Shown: positions 47,885 to 60,985 of the stretch, one piece after another
How the letters are laid out: each line of letters starts with the position of its first letter
Numbering within the stretch: the stretch's first letter is position 1
Source: Ceratotherium simum simum
Taxonomy: Eukaryota > Chordata > Mammalia > Perissodactyla > Rhinocerotidae
NCBI RefSeq assembly: GCF_000283155.1
Contig: NW_004454207.1
Span: 1,173,575-1,237,574 of the forward strand
Reading direction: 5' to 3'
DNA length: 64,000 bases
Program-made: the position numbers and the translations under genes
The notes under the pieces: generated by a model
Seen by the model: the letters and a program-made list of their open reading frames with translations, nothing else
The model's database searches: none
Told to the model about the DNA's origin: nothing

Positions 47885-48815
47885 TTTTTAGACACCACCT
47901 CATTTCTCTCCTCTTTATAGAAAAAAATTCTTCATAGAAGTGTTTATATACCCCGCCTTCCATTTCCTCTCATCCCAGTCTTTCTTGAACCCACTTCAAT
48001 CAGGCTTTTGTCCCCACCATCCATCAACACTGCTCTTATTAAGGTTACCAACAATCTTTACATTTCTAGATCCTCTGATTAATCCTCAATCTTCATCTTA
48101 CTTGACCCACCAGCAGGGTAACCCCCTAACTTATCCAAACCAGAACTCTTTTAAGAGTCAAAGGAGGTGCTAGTGATAAGTGTACTAATTGATAAATATG
48201 TATTACCTCGGGCTGTACTTGGCAAACAGACTTACTGTCATCTACTCATCGGAAGCATCACACCTACTTATCAGAGCCCATTGCCCCCACCCTTTAAAAC
48301 ACTTTCTTCACCTGGCTTTTCAGATGCACACTCTCCTAGGCCATTGATTCTCAGTCTCCTATACTGTTTCCTCCTCACTGCCTGAATACAACGTAATGTT
48401 GGAACTCCTCATGGCTCTGTCTTTGGATCTTTTTTATTTTTCATCTGCAATCACTCCATTGGTGATTTCAATAAATCTTATAGCTTTAAATGACATCTAT
48501 CACTGATAGCTCTCTAATTTATATCTCCAACTAGGATCTTCTTTCCTGAATTCTCTGAGGTCTTCAACTTCCTCCCAACCTGCTCCTCTATGGTCTTCTC
48601 CATCTAAGTCAATGGCAAGTTCATCCTCCTAGTGACTCAAGCCAAAACCTGGACTCCCTATCATCTTTGACTCCATATCGTACTCCACAGCCAACCCATT
48701 GGTAAATCCTGTTGACTCTACCTTCAAAACATGCCTGAATCTGATCTCGTCTCATCATTTACTCTGTTCCACCCTGGTCCAAGCTAACGTCACCTCTCAC
48801 CTGGATTAATAATAA
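47885..48815 (+). mobile_element. LINE L2 ORF2 relic (reverse transcriptase region)
   Basis: Follows L2 ORF2 order: cccacttcaatcaggctttt, gttaccaacaatctttacat, ggaactcctcatggctctgt, aaacctggactccctatcat, accctggtccaagctaacgt, ctcacctggattaataataa. This region lies upstream of 47395-47720 in the L2 consensus, so the two are separate copies. 48125-48290 does not match and may be an insertion. Confidence 0.65.
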
Positions 48816-49361
48816 AATTGCTAAATGATTCAGTATAGAAACTGGTTCTGCAAACCTATCCCTAAAATAGTCATTTCTGCTCATTGAACATAATTTTCCT
48901 TGAGAAAATGTTTGGATTGTCGATGAGTCACTTCCAGTCATATCTTCTTCTAGAAAGGTATTAATGCAGATGACCCAGAAAAAAAATACAGGTGCACAAG
49001 AGCTTTCCCAAATCCCATAGTGAGGACATGAATTGGTATGGAGAGTGTATTTATTCTTTAGCGGTTCACAGGATTCGTAATGATGCCTGAATTACCCTTT
49101 CTTACTCATTACAAAAGAGTACCATTAAATGGTGTGCATTTATTGTTCACGTGGACAGTCCCATGCATTTTGGGGCTGAGTGAGTTGATCTTGGTTATAC
49201 CACCCTTCCTGTCCATGATTGATCCTGGAACCCAGACCTAAAGCCATCAGCCTTCCCTAATGCTGGAGGCACATGAGGGAAAGGTGGCTGGAGGCAAAAT
49301 GTTTCCTTGAACATAAGCAAGAGACACAGGGTAAAAAAAAAAATACACATTTCTTCCTGTA
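48816..49361. other. Unclassified sequence
   Basis: No gene or repeat recognised. Confidence 0.45.
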
Positions 49362-49590
49362 TGCCAGGGTTTCTCAACCACAGCACTATTGACATTTTGA
49401 GTTGGATCATTCTCTGTTGTGGGGGCTGTCCTGTGCATTGTGGGGTGTTTGTTTAGCAATAACTCTGGCCTCCAGCCACTATATGCCAGTAGCATCTCTT
49501 CAGTTGTGGCAATAAAAAATATCTTCAGACATTGCCATATGTCCCCTGGGTCGGGGGGGATTACTCCAAGTTGGGAACCACTGGCTAAAC
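49362..49590 (-). repeat. MER5A hAT MITE
   Basis: Antisense copy: gggtttctcaaccacagcac, gggctgtcctgtgcattgtg, cttcagacattgccatatgt, gttgggaaccactggc. Confidence 0.85.
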
Positions 49591-50479
49591 ATTGTCCGAT
49601 TTATCCCCAAACTGCCATATGTTATCTCAATATCAGCTTAGAGATGCTTAGAGGAACATCAAGGGAAGAGAATTGCAGGAAAAAGATCCACAGTCAGTGC
49701 ATGAAACCCACCATACCTGGGGATTTTTGGTGACGTGAGCCTCTACAATTCCTAATCATTTAAGCTGGTTTAAGTGGGTTTTGCTGTTATTATCAGCCAG
49801 GGGCATCAAAGTGAACTGGGGTCCCCTATCACAGTTTACAGCACATTGCTTTATTCCAGGGCATCCTACAGCTTAGAGAAATGACACAGGTCCCATTTTG
49901 GGGCAAGAGTCCATGGGTTCAGTTTTATGTGTAGAACAGAAATAAAATGGCTCATTTTCCCGTTTGTTAATTGCCGCTTATCCACACGTCATGGAATTGT
50001 AGAATTTTAGGGCAGGAAGGGATTTTAGGGAAGGAGAATTAAGCTAAAACCAACGTCTACGTTTATCTTCAAAGGAAGGCTTTCAAAAGAGGATTAAGCC
50101 ACGTGCCTCCAAATATCAGGAAAAGAGCCATTATCCACTTCAAAACACTTCCTGAGTATGACAAGTCACCATACATCTTGCGTAAGAAGCAGAGGGAGAC
50201 ATTTTCTTATGGCCTTGTACACTTAAATATTACCTTCTCCCTAAATAGGAATTCTACATGGTTTTAATGACTAAATCAATTATCTATTTACAGTGGACTT
50301 CTTGTCATTTCAGTTGGTGGAGTTGTCATTTAATTTTACCATCTAGCAGTATTTTTTTTAACGTGAAAACTGATGAACAAATAGAGTTGGCATAATTCGT
50401 GGACTGTTAAATTCAGGGTATAGTAGGGAGTGGGAGAAGATGAAAAATTGTAATCCATTTCTTTTATTATTTTTATTGT
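49591..50479. other. Unclassified sequence
   Basis: No gene or firm repeat recognised; 49995-50040 (attgtagaattttagggcag) may be a MIR-like remnant. Confidence 0.4.
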
Positions 50480-50800
50480 TTTATATATATATATTAATTG
50501 ATATTATCTCTGCTTATTACAAAAGCAATGCAAGCTTAAAACTAAGAAAATCAGAAATTCAGAAATAAGCAAAATGAGTAACATTAAAATACTCTATAAT
50601 CCAAGAATCAATCACTGATTTTGTCTTAGTGAATGTTCTCCCAAATATTTTTCTTGCATATTGAGATTTTCTTCCCAAATATTACCATATTATTTTGAAA
50701 TCTGTATTAATGTATTTTAAAAGTCTCTTTTATCAGATATTTAAGTTGTTTCTAATTCATCTCCATTGCAAACGATGCTTCATATGAACGGTTGAAATAA
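50480..50800 (-). mobile_element. Probable old L1 remnant, antisense
   Basis: A TA run (50482-50496) then phrases atttaagttgtttctaattc and tgcaaacgatgcttcatatg, similar to the antisense 3' end of old L1 families. Confidence 0.45.
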
Positions 50801-51180
50801 GTTATACATGGTCAAAAACAAAAATGTAAGGAGAAAACACAAACACAAAAATAAATCTGAAAAATGGAGCAATGCTTAGGATATCATTGGCTTCAGAATC
50901 CTATTCCTATTAACTTGTAGATCCAATCACAGAAAGCAGCCTCGAAGAGGGCAAAGGGGAAGGAAGAGCAAACCAGTCTTGCAGCGAAGGAAACTACCTC
51001 GGCAATAGCCATGATAGGGCAAACACTAAATGAACCTAATGGAGAAACGTTCAACAAATGAACCCCAAGCAGATTTTCTCAATTTATTGCCCAGAAAAAG
51101 AACAGGCTTTACCCAATCACACAATTAGTAAAAAGAAATAATTGGCTCCTCTACAAAAATCCTGTGATGGCTATTCCAAA
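50801..51180. other. Unclassified sequence
   Basis: No gene or repeat recognised. Confidence 0.45.
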
Positions 51181-51362
51181 TGTCTCTATTTACATATATA
51201 TCTACATATCTGTATTTATATCTATGTCTATATTTGTATTCATATCTATTTGTATTTATACCTAGACCTATGCCTGTATCTATATATGTCCTCGTAACTC
51301 TACCTGTATATCCATCCATCCAACTATCCATCCATCCATCCATCCATCTATCTATATATGAT
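51181..51362. repeat. TATC/ATCC-rich microsatellite
   Basis: Imperfect TATC/TATT repeats followed by a purer ATCC/ATCT run (51309-51357). Frames across it stay open because of the repeat. Confidence 0.85.
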
Positions 51363-51384
51363 GGATTCTTAAAATGGATTCTTA

Positions 51385-51585
51385 AGTGGTTCTTAACCTT
51401 GAATGTGCATCGGAATCCCCTGGAGGACTTGTTAAAACACAGATTCCTCTACCCCATCCCCAGAATTTCTGATGCAGCATGTCTCCAACAAAATCTAAGA
51501 ATCTGCATTTACAGTAAATTCTCAGGTGGTGCAGATGCTACTGGTGTGGAGACTCTACTCAGAAATGCTGCCTACACTTCTACCT
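51385..51585 (+). repeat. MER20-like hAT MITE
   Basis: aagtggttcttaaccttgaa, gtgcatcggaatcccctgga, cttgttaaaacacagattcc, aatctgcatttacagtaaat, tctcaggtggtgcagatgct: full MER20-type order. Confidence 0.8.
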
Positions 51586-54083
51586 CTATCGTTATCTCTT
51601 TATCTCTATCTCATTACCAATCTATATTTTGGTGAACATATGATTACCCCCACATACTTTAACTTTCTTTATCATAAATTGTTAATATAAACCATGGTGT
51701 TATATACTATACAAAACAGATATTATGGTGCTTTCAAATACTCTCCACTTAATTTAATAATAAAAATTATAAGATATAAAAATTATTACCATGTATCTTC
51801 TTCCTCCCAGGAGAATAGTTTAATTGTGGTAAATTTCTTGCTTTTACTTAGTTTTCACTGCCTTTGGCTTTTAACTTGATGTATTTACATCTTAACGATT
51901 CGGATTTATTTTCCAAACAGTGAGATGAAACAGGGACGACTCAAAGGCAGCTTCATTTTGAAATTGGCCAGGCTTTTGTAAACAAGCTCTTGACTGAGCA
52001 ATTTATAATTCTCTAAACAGTTGGGGGAAAATATCACACAGAAAAGCAGATGTTATTCTCCTAACTCTTTTTTTCAGGTCTGCAATCATTGTCTATAATA
52101 CTGAACCAATCACATTACCTCAAGTAAATTTTGGCTTTGCTGGATGTCAACCATGTTAGCCATACTCAAGATGTGGTTCAAAGAACAAAGCTTCTCAGAG
52201 ACAGCTCTGTGGCCTGTTTCCTCATGTTAGTTTGACAGCACTCAATTTAGGAGTTGTGTTGGCTCAAGTTTGCAGCATGCAATGGGAACACAGTTCCCCA
52301 GATGCCAACCTTAACCTAAATAAAAGCTAGGCCTGCATTTCCTCAGGGTCAAGTTAAAGAATACGGGTTGTGCTGTCTCAGACCTCAGCGGGTACCAATT
52401 AGGGGGAGACAAGACATGCACGCAAGGAAATGTAATCGGTAATTTTCATGGGTAGACAGTTGCAGGATCAAGAAAAAGAGAAGTCACTTTGCACTGGTGC
52501 AGTTGGGAAAAACTTCATACTCCATTTGTTCAAATCCTTTAGAAATAAAGGTTATCTCTCCAGAAAGTGAAATGCAGACATTGAAAAGGGAGGCAAATTT
52601 TTACAGATGAAATCAAAGCAAAGACTGTCTGGAGCGAGGAGTTAATGTGTGACAAGGGAGAGAATAATCCCAAGCATGATGAATTTGACTACTGAAATGA
52701 TCATAAATTATGGCCACCTGCAACCTATCGTGAATGTCTTCTATGGTCGGAGAACAGGATAGATGGAAGAACAGGAAAAAAACTTGCTCCCCAATGGAGA
52801 AAAGGAAGATGTGTGCTTTGGTCAGTTCAGAGAAAATCTTTCTTTCCCCCTTAATATATATCTATATATAGATAGAGGTGTGCGCACAGACACACATACA
52901 CACCCTCTCAGACTTCACGGGATAAGTTCAATTTATATGTAAGATCCTCTTGTTCCCATTAAGCATTCAAAATGCCCCAATTGTAAATATTTCAGCAAAT
53001 AGCCACTGAATGAATGATATAGTCAGCAAACATTGAAATAAATCTGTCAGTAAAAAAAAAATACATCACAAAAAGAGAGAATTCATAGTCTATAGTAATG
53101 CAAAAATCTGCATTTTAACATTTACGGCTGTATATGTGTGTAAGTGATATTTTTTGGTGTAAAAGACATGTGTGATATAAAAAGATAATTTATCCCAAAT
53201 TGTGCTATGAAGAGAATTTATTGGAAGCATTGCAATAGGAGAAATGGTGAATGTTTCTAAGAGTTTTCGATGCAGCAATTGACCTATAGCTCCAATTTGT
53301 TTAAAAATTTGTTGGATTAGGCACAAATTTAATTGCAAAATGGTATTTTAAAGTAAAAATTAGTATAAAAGATAGAAAAAGTTAACATTTTCCAAAATGA
53401 ATATCTTTTCTAAAGAAATGTAATATTTTATACATAAAGAATAATGAGATAAATGCTACTCACAAGTAACTTTTCAATAAAATGAATGAATAAATAAAAG
53501 AATACATTTTAAAAATGTTCTCAGAGCTTAGCTCAAGAACCTCAACAGATATAACACACACACACTCTTATTTTCAAATTAAATGTAATCCCATTAATAA
53601 CAAACTTGTGCCAAAAGAAGTTATAACTGCCCATCACACCCAAAATGCAATTTACCTACAGCCATTATAGAATTTCCATATTGTTCAAGTTCAGATTTTA
53701 AAAGCACAAATAAAACACAAGTAGTTATTCCAAACAAGCGTGCATCAGAAATTCAAAAACATTTGTCACAGGAATGGATTAAAACTTTTTACTCCCATCA
53801 TTAACATAAACTTACCATAAATATCAAAGCTGTCTGTATCTTAATGAGAAATCTTTATGAAGGAATTGCAGTTAAAACGACAGCTCTGGAAAATGAGATA
53901 AGGGACCAATTAAGAGATTATTTTTTCTTTGTACTGTGATGGGACATACATCAGTAAGATGGTTGGCGCCACCACTGAAACACTGATGCCAACTTTAGAT
54001 TTGCGAAATGTCCCAAGTCTGAGGAACATCTAAAGAAACTGTTGGAGAATAAAGAAAATATTTTAGTGAATCATCTAGAGTAC
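51586..54083. other. Unclassified sequence
   Basis: About 2.5 kb. A short TATC-type stretch (51586-51612) continues the upstream microsatellite. An AT/CA-rich patch is at 52850-52905. No gene is recognised. Confidence 0.45.
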
Positions 54084-54300
54084 AGATTTTCTCAACCTTG
54101 GTATTCTAGACATTTGGGCCAGATGATTCTTTATCACAGGGGGCTGTCCTGTGCATTGAAGGATGTTGAGCAGCATCTCTGGCCTCCACCCACTAGATGC
54201 CAATAGCAAACCACCCTCCCGGAATTGTGACAACAAAAATATCTCCAGACATTGGCAAAAGTGTCCTAGGTGGCAAAATTCCCCCAGTGAAAAGCACTGA
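54084..54300 (-). repeat. MER5A hAT MITE
   Basis: gattttctcaaccttggtat, gggggctgtcctgtgcattg, acccactagatgccaatagc, atctccagacattggcaaaa, cagtgaaaagcactg. Confidence 0.85.
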
Positions 54301-55619
54301 TACACATTTACATAAACTTGTTTGATCAATTGATGTAGTAAATATTAGAAAACTGTCCAAAATTTTCTATTCATGCATAACTCATTTTGTGAATTTTGCC
54401 AAAGTGTTCTATACAAATTTTCATATTTAACCATAACAGATTGACGAATCTGGAGTGACTGCTTCTTAGGTATAAACATTTTAAAAATTCACTAAAATAC
54501 TTCTGATGATCTTATGAAAACTTTCAAGGATTCTCATCCAGAATTTGTGATTTGGGGCTTAAATCAAAATGTTATCACTATTTTGCATAATGATCTCTCC
54601 AAGATGGAAGCACAGATTGTGTTAGCATTGGAAACTGCATGAGAATGATGTTGCTTATGTTATACTTTAGATGAAGGCAAACAATCTATTTCCCCAGTTT
54701 AAATAGAATCTCAGAGCAATATTGCTGAGGATGATATACTCTGAAATTCTAAAGATTTTGATATTAGTTATCAGATATATCTTATATAAATAGTGATAGT
54801 TTGTATCAATTACTCAGGAATCAGCTGGGAAAAAATCTTCCCTGGGGAGATTATTATAGAAATACTCAATTACAATAACCATTTAAGTGACATTTTTGCC
54901 CTTTAAAATCTGTCTTAGTAGAACTTGCTAGGAAAATGAACAAAGAGAGAGTATATGCAGGTCAAAGGTTGTTGACTCTACGTACAGTTTTTTAACCTGA
55001 AAAATTAATATTCCAAATAAGGAAAATAGGAATATTTTCTTGGCTAAGTTTATTTAAAATATGTGACTACGTTGTTTAATGATAATAAATCTGGAGATCA
55101 AAATGCTTATCAATAACTTTCAAAATTATAACATATTCACTGACAATGTAGAGGAATTACTTGAATTTGACAAGAAATGTTGGAAAATTTTAAGAATAAT
55201 TATTGAGCAGGTCAAGCGAGTACAATATGCCTACTTCAATAATAAAGGACAAAATATGAAAGCTATTATTTTTTCTAAATTGTTCATTTCTTTTCACAAT
55301 TTTCTCATGAAGATGATTCGTTTACCACTAAATGTAATCATATTATCATATCACCAAAAGACATTTCTTATAATTAAATGCACAAGTCAGAAAAAAAAAT
55401 CTTTGTTAGTTTTACATATAAATTATTGGTTCAGAAAATATTATCCCTATGTTATTCACACTCCCACATAGATAAACATCTCAAACCTAAATTTTGACTT
55501 CTGTAATTATTTGACATTTGTTATTGAAAATATAATGATCTAAAATGTACCTCATTTGAAAGATGAAAACATCCTAGATCAAACTTCTTTTAAAAAAATA
55601 GTTATATTTCTGTTGCTAG
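54301..55619. other. AT-rich sequence containing an unexplained 130-codon frame
   Basis: No repeat is recognised. A frame of 130 codons runs at 55079-55471 on the + strand in strongly AT-rich DNA. It shows no motif, signal peptide or splice context that I can name, and is not called as a gene. Confidence 0.4.
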
Positions 55620-55841
55620 ATGAGTGGCTCTCAACTGGGGTGACTTTGCACCTCACAGAACATTTGGGGATAGCTGGAGACATTTTGGGGTGTCACAACT
55701 TGGGGGAGGGAACTACTGGCATCTAGTGGGTAGAGACCAAGGATGCTGCTCAACATCCTACAATGCACAGGACAGCCCTTTATAAAGAAGAATGACCTGG
55801 TCCCAAATGTCAATAGTGCTGAGGTTAGGAAACCTTGCTCT
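55620..55841 (+). repeat. MER5A hAT MITE
   Basis: gagtggctctcaactggggt, ctggagacattttggggtgt, ctggcatctagtgggtagag, gctgctcaacatcctacaat, aatgtcaatagtgctgaggt. Confidence 0.85.
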
Positions 55842-58800
55842 ATCTAAGAGTATTTCCTGATTTAACCTGTGCAACAAAGCAGGAAGCACTCAATTCAAAA
55901 TTGTGACCAGAATCCCTTTTTGCAGAGCATGTGATATTTTACCAAAGAGATTTTTCTTCTTCCATGGAAGGTGGAATTTTAACTATCCCTTCTTGCTATT
56001 ATTGGCATCTTACAGAGCAGGAAACAAAAGCGAAGACTGAGGGGACAGCAGAAGCAGCCCCAGATGAGCAATCGCTGTACTGTTGTTCTTTAATTGAACA
56101 TATCTTATTTGAGCAGCGAGTATGTACTTTGATACCGAGTCAAAGCAACGCCTTCACTGTAAAACAGGAATCACTTGACATGCTGAGAAAACCACATCAT
56201 AAAAATCAATACAGCTAAATCTTAAGCAACAAGTTTGAATAACTGTCTTTTTAATTCTGACATCAGCCATAGTGATATTCTCTATTGCTTGGGAGTCACT
56301 ACTAAAATCAAACTTTTAACAGCCCGAAGTAAACATCTTCATTCTCCACGATACTAGGTGATGGCAGAGTAATATGATTGCTTACAGTTGCAAATACCTC
56401 ATTGTGAACTAAACACGTGTTAAACTTTGGCTAAAATTTCTCTTCAGTGGCTATTATCTTTTCCAAATAAAACCAGTTTTTACTAATTCATTAAATAATA
56501 CCATGGTAGACTCCTTAATCAAATCATGGGATAGACTTGACACAAATAATCCTTTGATTACACAATAAATTTACATTCAGTAAAAAAAAAAACACCCAAT
56601 GTTCCTAAATATAAATTACTTTATAATTTTACATTAGGGACTAGCACTGTGTAAATTACTCATGCTTGACCCCACCCAAAGGAAAGAAAAATAGAAAACT
56701 TCATGCTAGGAAGGAAAAAAGTTTCCTGTGTATTTACTTTTCCTCAGTGTCTATGATATTCTTTAGGTTATGAGTCATCAATATTTCAAGAGACAGGTGT
56801 CAAGTTTCTGAATGGGTTAGGGGTGCGAAGCTGGGGTAAGCAAAGGGCATCTGGCATTCGTTCCTGCTAAGAAAGAAAGAAAATCTTGCTCACACGTTCC
56901 ATTGCAAAGACTTGAAAGGAAAAAAAAGTTCCTCTTGAATTTCAAATTGTCCAGGGCAAAATATATCAGTCATTTACCATTTAGTGTGAATTACTTTAAT
57001 CAGATTCTTTTGTTCTAAGGCCAAATTGAGTTCAGCCCTTTAAAGACTGGGAGAGATTTGATGTTGCTGGATGTTTTGCAATGTACCAAATAATTCTGGA
57101 ATGTAAACACCTCTGGGAATGTTTACTGGGAAGGGCACACCAAGTGAGTACCATAATCCAGAGGGGCACTATTGGTGAGTACAGAGGCATTGGATACCAA
57201 CAGAAAAGCAAGAAACATCATTCTACCAAAACACAGATATTTTGGGTTCATTTAGCGACTACTTACCAAGCCCTCTACTAGGTGCCAGGAATGGGGGTGC
57301 TGAGGTAAAAAGATATGAGTAGTTGAGTCTGAGCCTAACTTCACAATGGTACTTAGGAATTTTGAGTCAAACACAACCTGCTTTTGAATGAAATCTTATG
57401 CTAAAGAGGAAAATAGACTGTGTTTATCAAAACAAAAGGACTGGATCTTCATTTACAACTGGCTTGGTGATCAGAGAAGTTACCCCAAATCTTTGATTAA
57501 TCTACTCCATTAGTGGAAGGTACTTTACAGGGATGGCCAAAAGCATCGACACAGCCATTGCTGGTTTAGTCGGCACCCGGCCTGCTTCTCTGGACATGCA
57601 TTAACGTGGCACCCTTCAAACAACATTCAGTGATAGTTTATAGTGAACCCCTTACACTATAAGAAAATCACTTTTGTTTTTGTAAATCCTGTTGTTTGGG
57701 TATTAGATTGGTGAAAACGTTCTCATTTTACTGAAGGAAGAATAAAAAGGTGTCTAAAATCATTTCTGAACTTTGTACATTCATCCCCAAACACCTTAGT
57801 ATTATTATTCTGTGCGGTAGTATAGCTATGGTACAGGAACGTGTCCTACTGACTTAGTGGACCAGCATAGGACAGGACAGTGTGGGGAACAGTACAAATC
57901 TTTTTAGTACAACTTATCTCCAAGTCTAGAGTTATTTTAGTGCCCTGAAGTTGCCAAAAGGCACCTGAACATTCGGTGTGCAAAAATTCTAATTTCAGTT
58001 TAGTTTTTAACACATTCATTCCAAGGAATATTAACTCACAGCTAGATTGTTCTTCAGATCAAATGACTGAATGTTCTAATCAAATTCTCCCAGGGCTACA
58101 AAATAACTAATTCTGTGAAAGACAATCGATTTGATAATCATAGAGGTATTATGGTGACTCATTAAAACGGGCAAGTGTTAGAAATGAGGTTCTCCTCTAA
58201 ATGGCAGCTCTCGCATCTTTGTAATTCAACTAATCCCATTACACCTACACAAGAACAGTTCCAAACTTTAATAATGAACTTTGAGAAGGGTGGAAAAACT
58301 GGGGATGTTGTCACCAGGGTTATGAGATTATTACGGAAAGTTCCTAGAGCTGATGCTAGGGGAGTGATTCACTTATTCTCTCCATGATGGTAAAGATTTT
58401 ATGGATCAACATTGGAGTAGTCATTTGTCAATATTTCACAAGTCTGGTTTGGGTATTCAATAATCTAACATTCTTATTATCATCATCACTGCTTAGCCAG
58501 GGCAACACAGAAGAATGACAAATTGGAAAATTTGAAGTTATTTTTCCCTCGCCTACGTGAAATTAAGTAACGAATTTCTGTTTAACGAATTGACTAATTT
58601 AGTAATTCAATGGTCCAACTAGCTAACCCTTATTTCTGTTATCTATCTCATCTCCTTCCAACAAGTTGTTTGAGAATTGCATCTGTGTGCACATTCACAA
58701 GCAGATTCTGGCCATCATTTTATAATCACCACCACAACTACCACAATAACAACAACAAAAGCTAACAATTATTCAGCAGTTACTATGAGCTAGCTACTGT

Positions 58801-58979
58801 GCTATGCATATCCCAGGGTGCTCCACCATGCTGGTTAAAAATCCTAAGGGAGCCCACCAAATTTATGAAGGGTGAACGAGATACACATAGGTCTTAGAAT
58901 TCCAGAAAGCACAGCATCTACCATCTTGGCATCTCTGAATGGGATGGTCTTATGTTGAAAAACAAATAAGCATGATCCT
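55842..58979. other. Unclassified sequence
   Basis: About 3.1 kb. Weak hints only: 57243-57300 (atttagcgactacttaccaa) and 58760-58815 (gctaacaattattcagcagt) resemble L2 or MIR remnants. No gene is recognised. Confidence 0.4.
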
Positions 58980-59185
58980 TCATGCATTCCACAAATATTA
59001 AGTGAGGGCCTCCTGTGTGCCAGGCACTGAGGTCTATGCTCTAGATATGTTCACTCATTTAATCATTACAACTACACCATCGTTCTCATTTTACAGGCAG
59101 AAAAGTAGACAAACTTGCCCACAGACCCACAGCTAGTAAATGGCAGAGTCAAAATGAAGAGAACAGATTTAGGTAACTATTTGAG
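58980..59185 (-). repeat. MIR SINE
   Basis: Antisense MIR: tgtgccaggcactgaggtct, ctcattttacaggcagaaaa, ccacagctagtaaatggcag. Confidence 0.8.
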
Positions 59186-59197
59186 TTACTTGGTGAA

Positions 59198-59371
59198 TGG
59201 TGTCACCATCCATCTCAACACCTAAGCTGGAAACTTGGAGATCCGCCCACTCCTGTTCTCCCTTATTACCTCCACAGAACTGGCCAATTCTCCTAAGTGG
59301 CTTCTCAGACTTCTGCCTTATTCCTCTCCATTCCCACATCCTTGCCTTGGCCCAGGTCCACACAGGCTTTT
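59198..59371 (+). mobile_element. LINE L2, part left of nested L1
   Basis: ccatccatctcaacacctaa, gctggaaacttggagatccg, cactcctgttctcccttatt: L2 ORF2 sense, interrupted at the L1 insertion. Confidence 0.6.
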
Positions 59372-59966
59372 CTTGTTTGTTTTTTATTGAGGTGAAATTC
59401 ACATAATATAAAATTAGCCATTTTAAAGTGTACTATTCAGTGGCATTTAGTACATTCACGATGTTGTGCAACCACCACCTCTATCTAGTTCCAAAATAGT
59501 TTTACCATCCCAAAAGGAAAGCCAGTACCCATTAGGTAATCTCTCTCTGTTCTCCCTCCCTCCAACCACTAACGTATTTTCTGGCTCTACGGATTTACCT
59601 ATTCTAAATGTTTCCTAGAAACGGAATCATACAATATGTGACCTAATGTTTTCGGGGTTTATCCATGTTGTGGCATGAATCAGTGCTTCATTGATTTTTA
59701 TGGCCAAACAATATTGCATTGTGTGGATATACCACATTTTGTTTATCCATTCATCTGTTGATGGACATTTGGGTTGCTTTCCCTTTCTGGCTATTGTGAA
59801 TAGAGCTGCAATGAACATTCATGTACAAGTATTTTTTTTGAATACCTGTTTTCAATTCTTTTGAAGCATATACTTAGGAGTAGAATTACTTTTTTTGAGT
59901 ATAAATCTAGGAGTGGGATTGCTGGGTTACATGGTAACTCTATGTTTAACTTTTTGCTGAACCCCT
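59372..59966 (-). mobile_element. Old L1 3' end inserted in L2, antisense
   Basis: gaggtgaaattcacataata, aaattagccattttaaagtg, ttttatggccaaacaatatt, gttgatggacatttgggttg, ctaggagtgggattgctggg: antisense L1 3' end. Flanked by cacaggctttt at 59361-59371 and 59967-59977, an 11-bp target-site duplication. Confidence 0.9.
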
Positions 59967-60660
59967 CACAGGCTTTTGCATGGACTCATGCGATAGGATG
60001 GTCTCCCTACCTGAAGCATCTCCTTCTCTAATCCTTCCTGTTCACTGGTAACAAAAACAAAAGTCTATTGATGCCATTCCACTGCTTATAAACCTTCAAT
60101 AGTTCTCCAAAATGTAAAAGGACAACCAGAAACTCCTCAGGGCTTTGGGCAGCCCGCATGGGCTGATCCCAACATGCTGGTCTCAACCTACCCCATTTTC
60201 CTTAGACTTTCCCTTCATCCCCTTTCTTCCTTCCCTCTCGCCACTGCCCTAGTCTCCAATCCTAGAGCATACACTTTCTTTCAGCAATGTGTCCCTAATA
60301 GACAGCTAGCTAAAATTCCCCATCCCATATTAACACTCTGCCTCTCCTGGAGATCCACTCAAAAGCCATCTCTTCTAGGCCAACTTTGATGATGCTCTCT
60401 TCCTTTCCCCAGCTAGAGACAATCATTGCTTTATCTGATCTCCTCTAGACATGTTATCTGGGCCATTGTCAGGACATTTGCCCCCAAAGGCCTTTCATCC
60501 TGAAGACTTGTGTACAAGTCTCATCTCCTGCATAGCATGTAAATTCCAGGATGGCCAAAATCTTATTGTGTTTGCATTGCCCATCATAATGCTTTGATCA
60601 CGGCTGGCATTTAAAGAAAATTTGATGAAGGACCGAACGAAGGAATAAAGGAAGGAAGCC
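59967..60660 (+). mobile_element. LINE L2, part right of nested L1
   Basis: Resumes L2: ttgatgccattccactgctt, aaccttcaatagttctccaa, ctgatcccaacatgctggtc, ctcaaaagccatctcttcta, atagcatgtaaattccagga, then a decayed 3' end. Confidence 0.7.
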
Positions 60661-60799
60661 AAATGAAGGAATGATAGACTCAGTACATCAAATGTAAGCA
60701 TCTCCTTTGCTTTATCAATTAACTTCATCATTCATGCCTGTCTGAGGACTCTAATCAAATAGGCATTAATGGCTTGATCATAGAGACTGTTGTCTAGAG

Positions 60800-60985
60800 G
60801 TGAATCCCAAAAGGAAACCATACTTGACTGGCTGTGTGACTTTGGGCAAGTTTACTTAGCCTTTCTGTGCCTTAGTTTCCTCATCTTCAAAATGCAAATA
60901 AGCTAGGTTGGCTTTGAGTATCAAAATGAACTCATATTTATGAAGCTCTTAGAATAGTTCCTGGCATGGGTCAGAATTTTAAAAG
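60800..60985 (+). repeat. MIR SINE
   Basis: gactggctgtgtgactttgg, gcaagtttacttagcctttc, tgtgccttagtttcctcatc, gaatagttcctggcatgggt: sense MIR. Confidence 0.8.

Noticed and set aside
51180..51635. 151-codon frame
   Set aside because: Made by the TATC/ATCC repeat plus a MER20-like MITE; repeat-driven.
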